A stretch of DNA of 64,000 bases from Coffea arabica (GCF_036785885.1 NC_092323.1:11788501-11852500), one strand, 5' to 3'; shown: positions 48,041 through 59,891, counted from the first letter of the stretch. A program made the numbers and translations. Notes: generated by a model not told the origin, from the sequence alone.

Positions 48041-48220
48041 GTTAAAATTTGATACGATTTGGTCTGGTTGTACTTTTTATATTATTTAGTATATAATTAA
48101 ATTATATTATTGTATTTGAAATAAAAGTAAAAATCGTGTACATGAATAAAATATTTGACTTATGTTCAATACAATATTTTGATGTATTTATACATAAAAG
48201 AATTTAAACATGTACATCAA
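48040..48220. repeat. Dispersed repeat, uninterrupted copy
   Basis: Resembles 63225-63299 joined to 63903-64000. Shared features are TTATATTATTT, a TTATTGTATT stretch, then AAGTAAAA, GTGAATAAAATATTT and CAGTACAATATT-like sequence. The copy near the window end is split by the foldback element at 63300-63893, so this copy shows the empty target site. Confidence 0.75.
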
Positions 48221-48554
48221 TAAGAAATAATCGCACAGAACGCAATTATATTCGATCCTAATCCATGTATCCGCTTGTACTTACCCTCATCTCTACTGTC
48301 CTTATTTTCCAAATAAATGTTCGCTCGTACTTCCCCTTGTCAATAGAGTCTGTTCTTAAGCCCATAAAATGATTGTGACTTGTCTAAAGATAATTCTTGC
48401 TAGTAGATATTATTGATATGATGTACAACCATTTCGTTTTTAATTTTCAAGGAAAACTCTCTTGTCATATATGGTTGTAACTTCTTAAGTGAGTAATTTC
48501 GTACGAGAAGAAAAGGTAATAAATTTGTAATTAATGTTGACGAATGCATAACTC

Positions 48555-48956
48555 TAAAGACCTGTTTGGCGTTGCGGTGATTTTAATAAAATAGCACTTT
48601 TAGATGCTAAAAGTACTTTTAAGGTGAACATTATTCTATAAAATTAGGAGTGAAACTTTTTGTATTAAAAGTATTTTTAGCAAAAGTTCAAATTTAGTGT
48701 TTTTAGAATAGCTTTTGTGTTTGGAAAAAATAAAATATTAATTTAATCACTTTATGCTATATTATGAACTAAATAAAGAGATAAATATATTTAAAAAATT
48801 TTCAAATTATATATTATCTAATACCATAAGTACTTATTGAAATATGTATTTAAATAATATACTTAAGGAATTAAAAGCACTTAAGTACTTAATAAGTGTT
48901 TTTATTAAAAACTCTATTACATAAAGTATTTTTTTTTCAATAAGTTAAAACAGGGC
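48555..48956. repeat. Possible MITE upstream of the long foldback element
   Basis: CCTGTTTGGC at the left and AAACAGGGC at the right suggest short inverted ends around an AT-rich body with TAAAAGTACTTTTA-type motifs. No target duplication was identified. Confidence 0.35.
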
Positions 48957-48983
48957 TTTCTCTAAACATTGAGACCGTGTTTA

Positions 48984-49930
48984 AGGGATAATTTCAAAAA
49001 CCTCTCCTGAGGTTTCTGACAATTTCACTCATCTCCCCTGAAGTTTGTAAAATTATACAAACCTGCTTGAGGTTAAGATTTTCATAACAAAGTTAGTCCA
49101 ATTATAAAAAGTAACATTAAAAAAGTATTTTAATGAAAGAGATGAAACTTTTATTTCGTAAATACCCTTTATGCATCTATATAAATAGTATTAGTAAATA
49201 AAAATAAAAATCATTAATACACATATTTAACCATTCAAAACGTTCATATTTAATAAATTAGACAACATAAATAAATAACAAAACTACACTAATGATTATA
49301 AGATTCAGCAAAATAGACTAGTCATCTCTTTTAATATGATGTTTATTATAATTCTTGTGATTTTGAATAGAAAAATTTTCAAAATTTGCCCTTTTTCCCT
49401 TATTTCCATGAAATTACTCTACAATTGTCTCTTTTATTTCCATTAAATTACTTTACAATTATCACAGTTTTAAGAGTTTCAAAGAAAATTAAAAGGAAGG
49501 AAATAAATAAAAATTCTGAAAATTTTTTTGTTCAAAATCATGAGAGTTATAACAAACATTATGTTAAAAGAGCTGACTAATCTATTTTGCTGAATCTCAT
49601 AATCATTGGTGTAGTTTTGTTGTTTATTTATATTGTCTAATTTATTAAATGTGAACTTTTTGAGTGATTAAATATATGTATTAATTGTTTCTAACTTTTA
49701 TTATTTTTATTCTTTTACTAATACGACTTATATAAATGCGTAAGGGATATTTATGAAATAAAAGTTTCATCTTTCTCTTTAAAGTACTTTTTTAATGTTA
49801 CTTTTTTCTAATTGGACTAACTTTGTTATCAAAACCTTAACCTCAAGGGAGATTTGTGTAATTTTACAAATTTCATGGGAGGCTAGTGAAATTGTCAGAA
49901 ACCTCAGGAGAGGTTTCCGAAATTATCCCT
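48984..49930. mobile_element. Long foldback element with arms of about 400 bp
   Basis: The left arm (48984-49387) begins AGGGATAATTTCAAAAACCT. The right arm (49512-49930) ends with its near complement, AGGTTTCCGAAATTATCCCT. The arms match along almost their whole length, leaving a loop of about 125 bases. No coding capacity was found, and I could not define a target duplication. It ends about 330 bp before the start codon of dehydrogenase copy C. A relative with similar ends lies at 53121-54317. Confidence 0.9.
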
Positions 49931-50002
49931 GGTTTCAATTAAAAAGAGGTTTCTGTTCAGTTGACTGCACAGTACACGCAGCCCCAAGAAAATTTTGAAT
50001 AT

Positions 50003-50069
50003 CCACGTGGCAAAACATGAAAGGTAAGCTATGACGTGGATTTGCTCTCTTACTTCACCTATCACGTCA
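50003..50069 (+). promoter_or_regulatory. G-box and paired TGACGT / ACGTCA boxes upstream of dehydrogenase copy C
   Basis: CCACGTGG (G-box) lies at 50003-50010, TGACGT at 50032-50037 and ACGTCA at 50064-50069. The TGACGT pair is 232 bp before the start codon and has a counterpart 230 bp before copy B. The G-box is only in copy C. These fit bZIP-type control, which is inferred. Confidence 0.55.
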
Positions 50070-50980
50070 CCCATATTCACTTGCTCAAAGCATATTTTAT
50101 ATTTTAAGCACAAAATTCAACCATAAATATTCGCCATGCAAGCCACCCTCGCCATCTTCTTGTCCTAAAACCCGAAACCCTCCTCAAATCTGCTGCCGCT
50201 CTACCGCTGCTTTCTTAGACCGAAAAGAAATAACAGTCCCCTTAATCTTTTCAGGGTGAAGAAATGGCAAAAACACCAGAAACGGAGCATCCAGTGAAGG
50301 CCTTTGGATGGGCTGCTAGGGACACATCTGGAGTGTTCTCTCCATTCAAATTTTCAAGAAGGTATTGTTATATATCTCCTTTTTCCATCATTTTGATGGT
50401 CGGTTTTTTGTTTATTATTCTCTTTTCTTGGTGGGATTTTGAAAGCGGTATTTTTGATGTTATCATGTCATTTTGCAGGGCTACTAGTGAGCGGGATGTT
50501 CAATTCAAAGTTTTGTATTGTGGGGTCTGTCATTCGGATCTTCATATGTCAAAGAATGAATGGGGCATGACACAGTACCCCGTAGTTCCAGGGTAAGTAA
50601 GAATCATTAGACCCTGTAATTTTAAGATCTTGCTTCTAATTTGCAAACATTGGCTGGCAAAAGTGAGTTTTTTTTCCTTGTTTGGAAGAGATTTATTCAG
50701 ATTGAGGAATTTTAGGTTAATTTTAACTGTCGGGTATGCAAGGGTGGAAATGATAGTAGTAAGTGATTTGTTAGATGAATACTAGTAGTCTTTAATTTGA
50801 CTAAATTGGAGTTGTACGGATTTGATTAATGCTGAAAACAAATATTTATGAATGTAACTGGCAGTCCTGAAAAGTGAAAACATGAGGATACGATGTTTCG
50901 AATAACTGGATTCTTTTTAAGTTTGAGGAAATTGACATTTAGTCAAACGATATGTCTCATGTTCTAAAACAACTTAGATT

Positions 50981-51156
50981 TTTTTTTTTTTTGTCGCAAC
51001 GATAGGATTCTTATAACCTAATCTAGCCTAATTTAGGGGAAAATGAGGGGGATTCAATGTGAGTAAACACTCCATCTAACAAGGCCAATTAAGACCGTCA
51101 CACATAGTGACTTTAGTCTTTGGTGATGACCACCAGGCCAAAGGCCTAGTGGCCTG
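50981..51156 (-). mobile_element. SINE in antisense orientation, intron 2 of dehydrogenase copy C
   Basis: The element is 176 bp, with a T tract at its left end (poly(A) on the - strand). It is flanked by nearly identical 14-bp repeats AAACAACTTAGATT (50967-50980) and AAACGACTTAGATT (51157-51170). On the - strand it starts with GGCCACTAGGCCTTTGGCCT and a box-A-like TGGCCTGGTGG. Confidence 0.82.
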
Positions 51157-51228
51157 AAACGACTTAGATTGATGATTGATGAAATTAACTTATAGCAGGA
51201 TGAACAAAAACAGAACTTGCTGGAATTT

Positions 51229-51252
51229 TCTCTCTATCTCTCTCTCTCTCTT
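51229..51252. repeat. TC-rich microsatellite
   Basis: A CT/TC repeat lies in intron 2 of dehydrogenase copy C. Confidence 0.85.
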
Positions 51253-52433
51253 CTATGAATAACAGTAACTTATTAAATGGTCTATTGTTATATTGATTAT
51301 TGGAAGGGTGTCGAATTCTGAATGGAATCCATTAATGCAGGCATGAAATTGTGGGTGTGGTAACTGAGGTTGGTAGTAAGGTAGAGAAAGTCAAGGTTGG
51401 GGATAAGGTAGGAGTCGGCTGCCTAGTCGGTTCATGTCGCAGCTGTGACATGTGTTCCCAAGATCTCGAAAACTACTGCTCGAAGCAGACACTAACATAC
51501 AGCGCCACTTACACGGATGGAACAATAACCTATGGAGGCTATTCTGATGTCATGGTTACTGATGAGCACTTCATTGTTCGCTGGCCCGAAAATTTGCCTC
51601 TTGATGCCGGTGCTCCACTTTTGTGTGCCGGGATCACTACATTCCGCTGAGGTACTTTGGACTTGATAAACCTGGCGTGCATGTTGGCATTGTTGGCCTT
51701 GGTGGCCTTGGCCATGTTGCGGTGAAATTTGCCAAGGCTTTTGGGGCAAAGGTGACTGTGATTAGTACCTCTCATAATAAAAAGAAGGAAGCCATGGAAA
51801 AACTCGGTGCAGACGCATTTTTAAACAGTCGTGATCCTCAGCAGATGCAGGTAATTAATGATTGGAATTGTGTTGTTCTGAGGATTTTGTTACCAAATGA
51901 TGTATAGGTCTTGCAAGTTGCAACATAACCAATTTATTAAGACGAATTGTGTTTCATCTATGACTGATTGTATGAGCAGGCTGCAGCTGGTACCATGGAT
52001 GGAATTATTGATACCGTTTCTGCTGTCCACCCCGTTGTTCCATTGATCAATTTGGTGAAGCCTCACGGGAAGGTTGTCATGGTTGGTGCGCCTGAAAAAC
52101 CTCTTGAATTTTCCACATTTCCTCTCATAGTGGGTAAGGATTTGTCTTTTTCTTTTCTTCCTCTCTGCTGGCCTCCCCCAATCACCGATAATTGGACCTG
52201 TGTCTAACTTGCAAAAATATGAATGAACAGGCAGGAAGACTCTTTCTGGTAGTTGCATTGGTGGTCTAAAGGAAACCCAAGAAATGATAGATTTTGCAGC
52301 AAAGCACAACATCTTAGCAGATGTTGAGGTCATCCCAATAGACTATGTCAACACTGCAATGGCGCGCCTGCTGAAAGCTGATGTCAAGTACCGATTTGTA
52401 ATCGACATTGGGAGTTCATTGAAATCAGCTTAA

Positions 52434-53120
52434 AATTGCTGGTCTCGCTCTTTTTAAAATAAAATAAATAAAATTGTGGGAGTGTACTTCCCTGTTACCT
52501 CTATTTTTTGCCGGGTTGATAGGAGATTTATGTTTCTGTTAGCCGAAGGCAGTGTATTATTTGTTCTGAGGGGAAGCTTTTGTTTTGATGTACTTGAAAA
52601 CTGGTATCTTCCGAGTCTCAGTGGTAACAACCTTAGTTGTTCTGGTCTTTTATTGTAATAGGCATCTTACTTCTCTGTTTTGGTGGAACATGTGCATCTT
52701 CCCTTCATAATGTTTTTAATGAAGATCACTATGTATTAGCACCAAAAAAATTTTAAAAAAACACGCACAACGGAAGCAATTTTGACATATACGAAAATAT
52801 ATGGGAAGAGAAGAAGAATAAATACACAATAATAACTCAATAATTTTGCTAACTCAAAATCCAATAATAACAATATCAAGTCATAGTTTTTTTTATCATG
52901 ATAACTCATAAATCTCAATTTAGAAACTTTTTCTTAAACTTACTCATGAAGACTCAATTCAACCCTCCAAAACCCAACTCAATTCTTTGAGGAACAATAT
53001 ATTAGACTAGTAATTATTGAGTACAAAACTTCGTAAACAGGCACAATTGTAAACCAAAACTTATTTGGACTTAAATTTGACTGTCCTTTAAACAACTTAA
53101 ACATAAGAAAAGGAAACTCC
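52434..53120. other. 3' flank of dehydrogenase copy C
   Basis: 3'-UTR and AT-rich intergenic DNA; no further gene is seen. Confidence 0.45.
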
Positions 53121-54317
53121 ACGGAATTTCACAAAACCTCCACTGAGGTTTCTGACTATTTTACTTAGTTCTCTTAAAATTTTGAAAATTATACTTATCT
53201 CTTTTGATTTGACATTTTGGTAACCAAACCTTAAAATAGGGTCAAAAATTTAATAAATACCCTTAAATGCCCTTATCTTATAAAGTTTAATTTGTTCTTC
53301 TAAATAATTGTAAAGTAATTTGGCACAATTATATATATATAAAAAAAAGAGTTTCAAATTTTTCATGCCAATATTTGTTATTTGATAATCAACTATAAAA
53401 ACAAATCTTTTGTAATAATAGGCTATTTTTTATAGTGCTTTGTTGTCTTATTCAGATTCTTTTTAAGATAGACAAAAAAGTAGTGTTATCTTTTTTCTTT
53501 AAGTTTATGGACTGTTTTTTTGATAAAAGTTCATGGACTGGTTCGGTAATGGAACTACCACAGTTTGGTAGTGATTTTGGGCCATTTGTTTTTAATTATT
53601 CTTGATTGTAAATACCCTTAAATGCCCTTACCCTTAAATGCCCTTATCTTATAAAGTTTAATTTGTTCTTCTAAATAATTGTAAAGTAATTTGGCACAAT
53701 TATATATATATAAAAAAAAGAGTTTCAAGTTTTTCATGCCAATATTTGTTATTTGATAATCAACTATAAAAACAAATCTTTTGTAATAATAGGCTATTTT
53801 TTATAGTGCTTTGTTGGGGATGCAGATTCTTTTTAAGATAGACAAAAAAGTAGTGTTATCTTTTTTCTTTAAGTTTATGGACTATTTTTTTTTTTTTATA
53901 AAAGTTCATGGACTGGTTTAGTAATGGAACTACCACAGTTTGGTAGTGATTTTGGGCCATTTGTTTTTAATTATTCTTGATTGTGACACAAAAAATGTCA
54001 CTAAAAAAATTAGATGATATTAAAAACTATCAAAAAATATTACTAGTTTAACGTTTGATGTAGAAAGATATTGCAGATAACATTGATAGTTCTTCTATAC
54101 TTCTAATGAAATATTAGAGAAATGAATAAGAAGGAAAAGGGGAAAAATTATAAAATCCATCCTTTGTACAAAACATGACAACAAGGGAGTTTTATTAAAA
54201 TATTAAGGTTCGTATTACCATTTTAAACGGACAAGAGAGGTAGATATAATTTCTGAAACCTTAAGGGAGTCAAATGAAATTATTAAAAATCTCAAGGAAG
54301 GTTTCTGAAATTGTCCC
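53121..54317. mobile_element. Foldback/MITE element related to 48984-49930
   Basis: The left end GGAATTTCACAAAACCTCC and the complement of the right end, GGGACAATTTCAGAAACCTT, match the terminal consensus of the element at 48984. The interior has an AT-rich tandem duplication. The ends are more diverged than in the other copy, so the borders are approximate. Confidence 0.65.
53270..53984. repeat. Tandem duplication with a 371-bp period inside the foldback element
   Basis: CCCTTATCTTATAAAG at 53270 and 53641 begins two copies that run through GGACTGGTT..GTAATGGAAC and GGGCCATTTGTTTTTAATT. They differ at few positions, so the duplication is recent. Confidence 0.9.
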
Positions 54318-55280
54318 AATCAAATTTGTACTAGGACACATAACCAAATAAACTAATAATGCTTGGTTTAAAATATTCTAACACTATGGATTACCCGTTG
54401 TTTTCTAGTTTACTGCTTTTGTCATGAATTCTTCTGTTTTATGGTTAAGTAGAAGTGTTACAAACTATGTTTTGCCTATGTGACCAGCATATTGCTATGA
54501 TATGGTAGTGGCGTCCCGGGATCTAGTCACAAGCAGTAATTGGTAACTCGTCTGAGATGAATGGAGATTGTCTTCCGATGCTTTGACGCACCTCAAACTA
54601 TTATATTAGGAAAAATATATAACATCGTCCCAGCAGATTCAGCGAACTCATCTTCATATTGATTCGCGAATGCCACTGGACGAAATTATTAGCACAAAAG
54701 CCATCTACGCTCTGTTGTCTGCCAATGAAACAAGATATTAGTAACTTGTCTAACCTTGATGCTCGGCATACGTACACTAGATATTAGTATATTATATACT
54801 TCAAATCTTTTAATTTTTTCTGAAATGTACAAGTTTTTACATTCCTTTTGTTGTTGTATATAACTGTTGTTTCAACATGTATTAATTTTTTTTTTTTGGT
54901 TTTCTGGGCATTGTATCTCTTAGGTATTGCATTTTTATTGGGAATCTTAATGTTATGTATTATTTACGTATAAAGCAAATAGATAATGGGAGAAGAGGAA
55001 TAAAATGAATAATAAAAATATTATTAACAAGACTCAACTCTTCGCCTTCATAAACTCAACAAAATAAATAGATATCCTATGCATAGTAAACATGGCTTAA
55101 TAAATAAGAAACAATTACTACAGCAAATTACATAATATTAGATCCAAATTAGTAAATAAGAAAACTTCAGAAAACTTAACTTGATCCAAAAAACTGCTAA
55201 ACAATAATATAAAAAACTTCTCAATTATTACTTTTGATTTAATATGTCAACATTTTCAAAACGTGCTTATACTTTCTTTT
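54318..55280. other. Non-coding AT-rich DNA
   Basis: No gene, RNA or bounded repeat is recognised. Confidence 0.45.
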
Positions 55281-55289
55281 TTTTTTTCC

Positions 55290-55735
55290 GAAACATTAGA
55301 TAATTTCATTGATATGTTGTAAACTATATAATTGTTGAGCAAAGGCCCAAATTGACTTTACAAGTGCATCTTGGCACTGGGAGTGTAGCCACCCTTCATC
55401 AAAAGAAATGCTTAATACATGCATGCTAACTAAATCAACCCTTTCGCCCGTTAAGTTAGTGGACAAAATGAATGAGCATTCCATAAACATTGAGCACAAA
55501 TTTCTGATGTCCTCCAAGTGAGAGTGCATTGCCATGTCTTTGGAATTAATGGTTTGGATCATTTTCAGCAACTGTTTCTGTTTAATCTTGATCCGAATCT
55601 TCTTCCATTCCTTCTCTCTTGCCTTACATAATGCTAACTTAACAGCCACTCCTTGGTTCCTGAGTTTGTTACCATCAGTAGCTCCTTTGAATGCCCACTG
55701 AGCAAGAATTCATGTCTTTGAATGCCCCTTGAGCA
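55290..55735 (-). pseudogene. RNase H-like (RVT_3) retroelement fragment
   Basis: On the - strand the frame reads WAFKGATDGNKLRNQG, then LALCKAREKEWKKIRI, QLLKMIQTINSKDMAMHSHL, EDIRNLCSMFMECSFILS and SISFDEGW. The order of an ALCKARE helix, a KQL..MIQ strand and an EDIR.L...F..CSF strand matches the RNase H-like domain seen in plant non-LTR retroelements and related proteins. The upstream reverse transcriptase was not found, and several usually acidic positions seem lost. It is probably a relic. Confidence 0.65.
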
Positions 55736-56673
55736 AGAATTTGTTCGTTATACAAGGATTTTGAATTTGTCTGGAGCAAAATGTAACAACCTGAGTAGTT
55801 CCCCTCTTTCAATGTGACAGGCGACCTTCACGTACAAGCACTTTTAAAGATTGGGGGCTTAGGATCGTGAACTCAGAGTTCTAAATAAAAATTGTTCATC
55901 TGATCAATTAGTGAATATTTCCTATAACCTTTTTAACATTCCCTTTTCGATCGTATGTACTTGGATTGAAAATTTTCCTCGTTTTTCAATTCTTTATATT
56001 TCACTGACATTGCGTTTCTTTGGTGTTGCATGGATTCTGGATTTGTCAAGAAACAAAACTTAAGTTTGTTCTGAAAGCTTGCAGGGTTTTGGATTTTCTT
56101 TTCAAAACTTATTTATGTTTGAAGGTTTGAAAATAAAGTAACTGATATAATTACCTATGTAAATTTGTAGTATATAAGAAGGACAATGGTAAAACTTGGT
56201 ACTAGCACTTTCCGAGAGTGCTGTCCTTTATCCATAATTTAATATTCAACATTATTTCTTAAACGTCATCAGATAAGTCATTAATGGCATATTTCGACCA
56301 AAAAACAAGTTTATTTTACAAAAGAAAATGAAAAAAAAAGAAGAAAAATAATAAGAGGCGGCTAAATTCATTTTCAGACAAGTCACCAGTCCGCCGTCTG
56401 GATCACCCGGAAGACCACAGGCAACAACATCAATCGACATGAAGAGATGTGTCATCATCCATGCAGATGTAAACATCAAACATTATAAAAAGTTGAATCT
56501 TAGAAACAAACTAGTCACAATTCAGAAGTCACCATACATTATCAAGCACTTAAATTACAAATGCATAAATTCAAGTAGACACAAACTTCAAAGGTTAATT
56601 ATTTAAATAAACACACTTAACTAGTATCAAAAAAAAAAAATACCAAAGTAGCTACCAAATTGCTTATAATATA
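55736..56673. other. Non-coding DNA before the Helitron end
   Basis: No gene is recognised. A short imperfect repeat of TTTGAATGCCC(A/C)(C/T)TGAGCAAGAATT occurs at about 55686-55742. Confidence 0.4.
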
Positions 56674-56703
56674 CTAGGTGGCGACACCGCGCTGTGCGCG
56701 GTG
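56674..56703 (-). other. Helitron 3' terminus (hairpin plus CTAG)
   Basis: On the - strand there is a perfect 8-bp stem (CACCGCGC / GCGCGGTG) with a 3-base loop. It is followed after 7 bases by CTAG and then a host T. This is the standard plant Helitron 3' end: a subterminal hairpin, CTRR, and insertion between A and T. Confidence 0.85.
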
Positions 56704-56999
56704 GAATACATGCCCAGTTAATGTTTAGCTAGTAATGTTGGTGAGAATGAAAATTAGTGAAATACTAAACAGAGTAAAATTATTTGAGTAATATAGTTTT
56801 GTTATAAATATTGAATAGTCATCCGAAAGAGGTTCTAGTTCTACAGGCATTCTAAATACGAAAATCAAACAAGTTCAATTTTAGTCTTGAATGTTTAGGT
56901 TGTTGAAGCTGAGCTGATCAACGCCTAGAAAAGCATCCAAAAAGTATGAATTTATAATGCTGAACATAGTAGCTCGAGATAGCCTGAATGCAGCAGAGC

Positions 57000-58855
57000 C
57001 TAGAATCTAACAGATATCAACGCAAAGTTCCACCAAAATTCATCCGAAATTGAACAAGGCCATCGGGCAGATCAATAGCTTCTCCATCATCAATAAACAT
57101 AGAATCGTTCACCTGTCCAAAAGACTCCAAATTAATCATAATCCAGACAAAAAATGAGGAAAAGGAAAGAATCTTGCAATACATGTATCTGAAAACAAAA
57201 TTATTCCCACAAACTATTTTCTCAAAATGGCAATATGACCAAAAACGAACTGACATATGGACTCTTTCTCCACCGCTGGCCTATTTTCTAATCTGTAGGG
57301 AAGTGCACAAAGGATGAAAAGGTCACACATGCATTGCAACATAGCAAAGATTCTGTAACAATTACAGCAAAAGCACTAATATTTCAAGTTTTCCCTGTCC
57401 TCACTAATACGATAAACCTTCCATCATCTAACAACTTAGCCAAGGATGAACAGGCCTCTAGACTTGCTTTTAAAAGCATACACAGTGACCATGAATCTTG
57501 TAAGCAACTACCACCCTTGGAAAAAGATAAACTACTTTTACCCACTAAGATTATTCTCTAGCTCAGGTGTAACAGGTACTAATATATTATTCCAACTTAT
57601 TCTTCAACTTTGAATGATCTAAGCATGTTTATTCAATGTTCTCTTCAATATATTCCTTCACTGCACATACTTTAAGCATGTTTGCATAAACCAATAGAAC
57701 TAAGACTTGCACAAAAATGGACAAACCAAATATCTGCATCCAACGAAAGTGGAAACAAATGAAGCAAACTTGTGCCCGCAAGAGAAGAGCATCAAGTAAA
57801 GCTAAGTGAGCAGGGAGACATACTTCTTGTATATTCTTTCTATCTCCTCCACCACTCAAATCATGCCCAAGAATACAACCTGCAAGACTTGACCTGACAT
57901 GTAAAGAGAACAAAAGGCTGAATTTGCATGAGATATAATTAATTCATAAAGTAAACTGTGAACCCAGCTTTAGCAACATCGGAGCCATCAGGAATCAGGG
58001 AACTAACACTATGGGAAAAGGCAATGATAAGAAAGATAGGAAAACAAAGAACTATTTCTACCAGAACTGCAAGATTGAGTTAGCAATTTCCCAATCTTCA
58101 CGTGGAAAAGTAGAACAACTGCACGCATAGATAAGAAATCAGAAAATTACAAGTTAACATCAAACAAGGGACATTTTGCAGTGGAATTACGTAAGTATGC
58201 ACTTTGCATGCCACAAGGGAGATGTACAGTACCCTAAATCTACTGAAATAGGTTCATATGGTCAAACATCTTCAACATTCATACTCCAATGATGTAATTG
58301 TTTGCCAATCTGGTTGTTTCATCCTTAATTACTAAGACAGTTCTGATTTTCAAAAAAAGTTACAATGTTGATGAGCAGGAGAAATGCAGAGAGCTTAAGT
58401 TAGCATTTTAAGGCTAATGCATCAAATTATGACCCACACACCTCTGGCTATGATACACATTATCTCCTTAAGCACATCATTGTCAAATGTTCAAGATCTA
58501 ACCTCAACAGAGCATCCATGAGTATTACTGCCTCAGGACTTGCTTTCAAAATCAAAGATGGTGCCTAGGTACATCATATCAGAAAAAACCAGTTTAGGCC
58601 ACATCAGACGAGCACTAGTACCACTCTATGATTTTATGAAATCTAAATTGGAATCAAGATTCTATAAGAAGCAAGCCATGAAGAAGGAAAACTCCTATTG
58701 AATAGAGAACTTCGAACACTTACTGTCTGACCAATTTCTGACATCAAGCAAGCAATATCAGCAATCACTTTCTCGTCTCCCGTATTAAGAGTTGGAAGAA
58801 AAAGCACTCCCTTTAGAAATCCAATTCTGCTTAACAAAGCTTGTGGCAAACCCTA
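57000..58855 (-). pseudogene. Importin-13 / transportin-3-like gene fragment (captured exons)
   Basis: Consecutive exons read on the - strand. First is GLPQALLSRIGFLKGVLFLP to MSEIGQT (about 58723-58853). Next is APSLILKASPEAVILMDALL (about 58503-58568). Then SCSTFPREDWEIANSILQFW (about 58060-58120). Then SSLAGCILGHDLSGGG, continuing to AHLALLDALLLRAQ (about 57765-57900). Last is VNDSMFIDDGEAIDLPDGLV, continuing to QFRMN (about 57030-57115). The order and wording match the HEAT-repeat middle of plant importin-13-type nuclear import receptors as I remember them. The last exon has a 1-base insertion after QFRMN and then a stop where glutamine is expected. The roughly 1000-residue protein is represented by perhaps a fifth of its length, so it is not functional. 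Confidence 0.8.
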
Positions 58856-59350
58856 TGCAATAAAGGACGAGGAATTAGGATATAATACAGAAGTTCTTAT
58901 TCAGGAAACTTGATTGTTTATACTCCCTAAATAAGCACGAAGAATAACTGCAGTGGAATCAAAACAGTATAGCTAAAGAATTGCAAGAACAACTCTCCCT
59001 TGTTTTGTCAGTAAGGTTGCTATGTTCCCCAATATAATAATCTCCCATGGTAAAATAAACTGATAATATTTCGTACACATGATCTTAGTTTAAACGCTGC
59101 ATTTTCTAGAATCATGTAACAGCTATTATATTAGTATATATTTTTTACTCTTTTCTTTCAGCTTCACTAAAAAAGGCCTTAACCATCTTCTGACGTCTCC
59201 CATAGTGGTGTTGGCAAGAAGGTAGCAAGAAGAAATATGTTAGTCTTCTCGTGAATTTAGACATGATGGATGGATTTGTTTTGCGTACAACATTCATATA
59301 GTGCACAATGGCACTTGAAGAATTAAAAAGGAGATTCCGCACAGGAATAA

Positions 59351-59891
59351 GATTGTTCAACAGTTTTGCTCTCCAATTCTGCATCTTACACTACTTCTGC
59401 AATGGAGTTGTTTGATGCATCTGATGCTCAAGGTTAAGCTATTCGAATAGCCCAATGAACTTTATGAAATTAAGAATCTCAAACCTGATAGTACCTTTAA
59501 ATGGAAGCAATACTATCTACTCAACATCTATGATCTTTTACTGGAAACAATTATCTTGATTTAGTAAAGATTTCTTTATGACGATAGACACTTGGAGCTG
59601 TATAACCACGGTTAATTGTTAAGATTGTTCAACAGTTTTGCTCTCCAATTCTACATCTTACACTACTTCTGAAATGGAGTTGTTTGATGCATCTGATGCT
59701 CAAGGCTAAGCTATTCGAATAGCCCAATGAACTTTATGAAATTAAGAATCTCAAACCTGATAGTACCTTTAAATGGAAGCAATACTATCTACTCAACATC
59801 TATGATCTTTTACTGGAAACAATTATTTTGATTAGTAAAGATTTCTTTATGACAATAGACATTTGGAGCTGTATAACCACAGTTAATTGTT
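59351..59891. repeat. Tandem duplication, period 272 bp
   Basis: GATTGTTCAACAGTTTTGCT at 59351 and 59623 starts two nearly identical copies running through GGAGCTGTATAACCAC. Non-coding, within the probable Helitron. Confidence 0.92.

Larger units (their letters stand above)
50264..52433 (+). pseudogene. Zinc alcohol dehydrogenase copy C, truncated by a 4-bp deletion
   Basis: It has the five-exon structure of copy B: 50264-50361, 50479-50592, 51341-51850, 51980-52133 and 52231-52433. All exon lengths match the family except exon 3, which is 510 instead of 514 bases. The missing 4 bp at about 51641-51644 lie just after LLCAGITT, and TGA follows at 51648. The predicted product is about 173 residues. 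It has the zinc ligands but loses the nucleotide-binding fold, which continues in another frame from 51651 ([20 protein letters not shown]). Everything else is undamaged: promoter boxes, splice sites and the C terminus ([15 protein letters not shown]). The lesion is therefore very recent, an allele, or an assembly error. The start is [20 protein letters not shown], the form most like 8-hydroxygeraniol dehydrogenase. Confidence 0.88.
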
